Below the pieces are notes generated by a model. It was given only the letters and a program-made list of their open reading frames with translations. It made no database searches and had not been told where the DNA came from. A stretch of DNA of 5,826 nucleotides from Methanobrevibacter sp. (GTDB lineage: Archaea; Methanobacteriota; Methanobacteria; Methanobacteriales; Methanobacteriaceae): NCBI GenBank assembly GCA_021442885.1, contig JABUVA010000039.1, forward strand, positions 4,839 to 10,664, written 5' to 3'. The translations under genes were made by a program, and so were the position numbers. Shown here piece after piece: positions 4,624 to 5,826 of this stretch. Each line of letters begins with the position of its first letter. Position 1 is the stretch's first letter.

Positions 4624-5826
4624 TTATAATATATTGTTTAAAATACTTTCTGCAGGGTCCATTCCTTGAGCACCAATTAACAAAATAATATCACCCTCAG
4701 ATATATTTTCAAAAACAGAATTTAAAGTATCTTCAAGTGTGTTAAAATGTTGATAAGAAATATTATTATCATCTAAAATGTCAAAGAAAATTTCCTTTTC
4801 TTCTTCAAGTACCACATTCAAATTATCAACTACATCACTACTAGAGGATATGAATAACTCAATATTATCTTTATAACTTTCTACAAGAGCTTCAACATTA
4901 AGTTTATTAATGTCAACACCTCTAGAACCTCTAATAGAACAAGCCACAAATAATTTTTTATCTTTAGGCACTAATTTTAATGATTCTTCAATTGTTGCTT
5001 TAATACCCTCAGGATTATGGGCAAAATCATCAATTATGAGAGGGTCATTATTAATCTTAGAAAACCTCCTATTTAGAGATTTATATGATTTAACTCCTGT
5101 TTTTATGTCCTCCAAATTTAAACCTAAAGATATACATGCCCCAATAGCTGATAAAATATTTTGAATAAAATGATAGCTATTAAAAGGAAGTTCTTCTTTA
5201 TTTAATATAATTTCACCATTATATACAATTCCATCATTATCATAATAAACATTGTTTTTAGAATCTTCCAATTTATTCATTGATGTGTAAAATTTATTAT
5301 TATCTGTTTTAATTTGCATAACAAGATCATCATCATGATTTAAAATCACAGTATCTTTAATAGCTTTTGGAACAGTTTTAATTTCATTAAAAACATCATC
5401 TATAGAATTTACAAGACCAATATGATCCATAGCTATATTTGTAATAACCCCAACATTAGCATCTAATGCATCAGCCATTAAAAAAGCATGATTTTCCATT
5501 AAGCTACCTAACCATCCTTGAACCTCAGACACTTCAATTACTAAATAATCTAAAGGCCCATTTTCAATTACCTCACTAGCTATTAAATTAGCTACCATTG
5601 GATCAATCAATGTATTAAATTCTGATTCAGAATCAGTATTGGTAAAAACTTTAAATCCTGCTGTCTTTAAAATATGATAAATTAGATGGGAAGTAGTAGA
5701 TTTTCCATTTGTACCAGTTATTACGATATTTTTTGAGTTTGATGAATAGTTAGAAATTGTATGTTTTAGGGCATATGCATTTGCAAGTTCAATTTTATCT
5801 ACAATAATTAAAGGAAAATTAATTTC
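4624..5826 (-). CDS. Mur ligase family protein, probable pseudomurein peptide ligase (pMurE/pMurC type), N-terminus beyond the window
   Basis: Mur ligases join an amino acid to a carboxylate through an acyl-phosphate formed with ATP; in Methanobacteriales their homologues are held to build the pseudomurein cross-link peptide in the cytoplasm. The frame is open to the right edge, giving 400 residues, and the true start lies outside. Numbering from the edge, the P-loop GTNGKSTT is 38-45, the Mg-site glutamate stretch VIEVSEVQGWL is 95-105, TNIAMDHIGL is 129-138, and the central-domain helix YHFIQNILSAIGA (218-230) follows. The C-terminal domain opens near RRFSKI (253), with DDFAHNP (266-272) as the adenine-contacting DYAHNP motif, and ends in GAQGMDPAESIL. 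The bacterial MurE DNPR motif for diaminopimelate is absent, as expected for a pseudomurein enzyme. Only the UDP-substrate-binding N-terminal domain is missing. Which paralogue it is cannot be settled from this part alone. Confidence 0.93.
   Translation of the reverse strand, partial: EINFPLIIVDKIELANAYALKHTISNYSSNSKNIVITGTNGKSTTSHLIYHILKTAGFKVFTNTDSESEFNTLIDPMVANLIASEVIENGPLDYLVIEVSEVQGWLGSLMENHAFLMADALDANVGVITNIAMDHIGLVNSIDDVFNEIKTVPKAIKDTVILNHDDDLVMQIKTDNNKFYTSMNKLEDSKNNVYYDNDGIVYNGEIILNKEELPFNSYHFIQNILSAIGACISLGLNLEDIKTGVKSYKSLNRRFSKINNDPLIIDDFAHNPEGIKATIEESLKLVPKDKKLFVACSIRGSRGVDINKLNVEALVESYKDNIELFISSSSDVVDNLNVVLEEEKEIFFDILDDNNISYQHFNTLEDTLNSVFENISEGDIILLIGAQGMDPAESILNNIL

Noticed and set aside
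4910..5164. Plus-strand frame opposite the Mur ligase
   Set aside because: It is antisense to the conserved DDFAHNP region and has no independent coding evidence.
5608..5610. TTG as the start of the Mur ligase
   Set aside because: The same frame stays open to position 5826 and encodes the essential P-loop GTNGKST upstream of this codon, so the TTG is an internal leucine codon.
1..5826. CRISPR arrays, tRNA or rRNA genes, insertion sequences
   Set aside because: No regularly spaced direct repeats, no T-arm/GTTC-type tRNA pattern, no rRNA sequence and no transposase or terminal inverted repeats were seen.

Overview
The window is AT-rich (roughly 30% GC) archaeal DNA. The gene content points to a methanogen of the order Methanobacteriales, most like the gut genera Methanobrevibacter or Methanosphaera. 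The evidence is a PAN-type proteasomal ATPase, the archaeal bridging factor aMBF1, a DUF356 protein and a Mur-ligase homologue of the pseudomurein type, all in a low-GC genome with GGAGGTGAT-like ribosome binding sites. From memory, Methanothermobacter also carries pan a few genes away from a Mur ligase gene, so this looks like a conserved neighbourhood. I could not check that here.

Layout, left to right. Positions 1-224 (minus) hold the start of a small membrane protein that looks like a bacterial-PH-domain protein and is cut by the window edge. Positions 225-398 hold that gene's promoter region, a T9 terminator tract and, at 321-386 on the minus strand, a complete archaeal C/D box sRNA, which is the best find here. 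Positions 399-1652 (minus) are pan. A 208-bp divergent promoter region separates pan from mbf1 (1861-2340, plus). The stop codon of mbf1 directly abuts the stop codon of the convergent DUF356 gene (2341-2769, minus), and the two stops lie in a shared hairpin. Upstream of DUF356 is a minus-strand pair: 4064-4498, a small membrane-anchored protein whose outer part has the strand-helix-helix-strand-strand pattern of a POTRA domain, and 2800-4053, a secreted, C-terminally anchored protein with a CxxC...CxxC knuckle. Their spacing implies translational coupling. After a 125-bp gap, 4624-5826 (minus) is a Mur ligase cut by the right edge.

Themes. The left half is information processing and protein turnover: proteasome ATPase, a transcription coactivator and an rRNA-modification guide. 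The right half looks like cell envelope: a cytoplasmic ligase likely to build the pseudomurein peptide, followed on the same strand by two exported, membrane-anchored proteins. The most interesting hypotheses are that the sRNA directs 2'-O-methylation in the 23S rRNA A-loop (helix 92), and that the POTRA-like protein and its zinc-knuckle partner form a wall or division module loosely analogous to FtsQ/DivIB. The sRNA call rests on sequence directly; the envelope module is inference.
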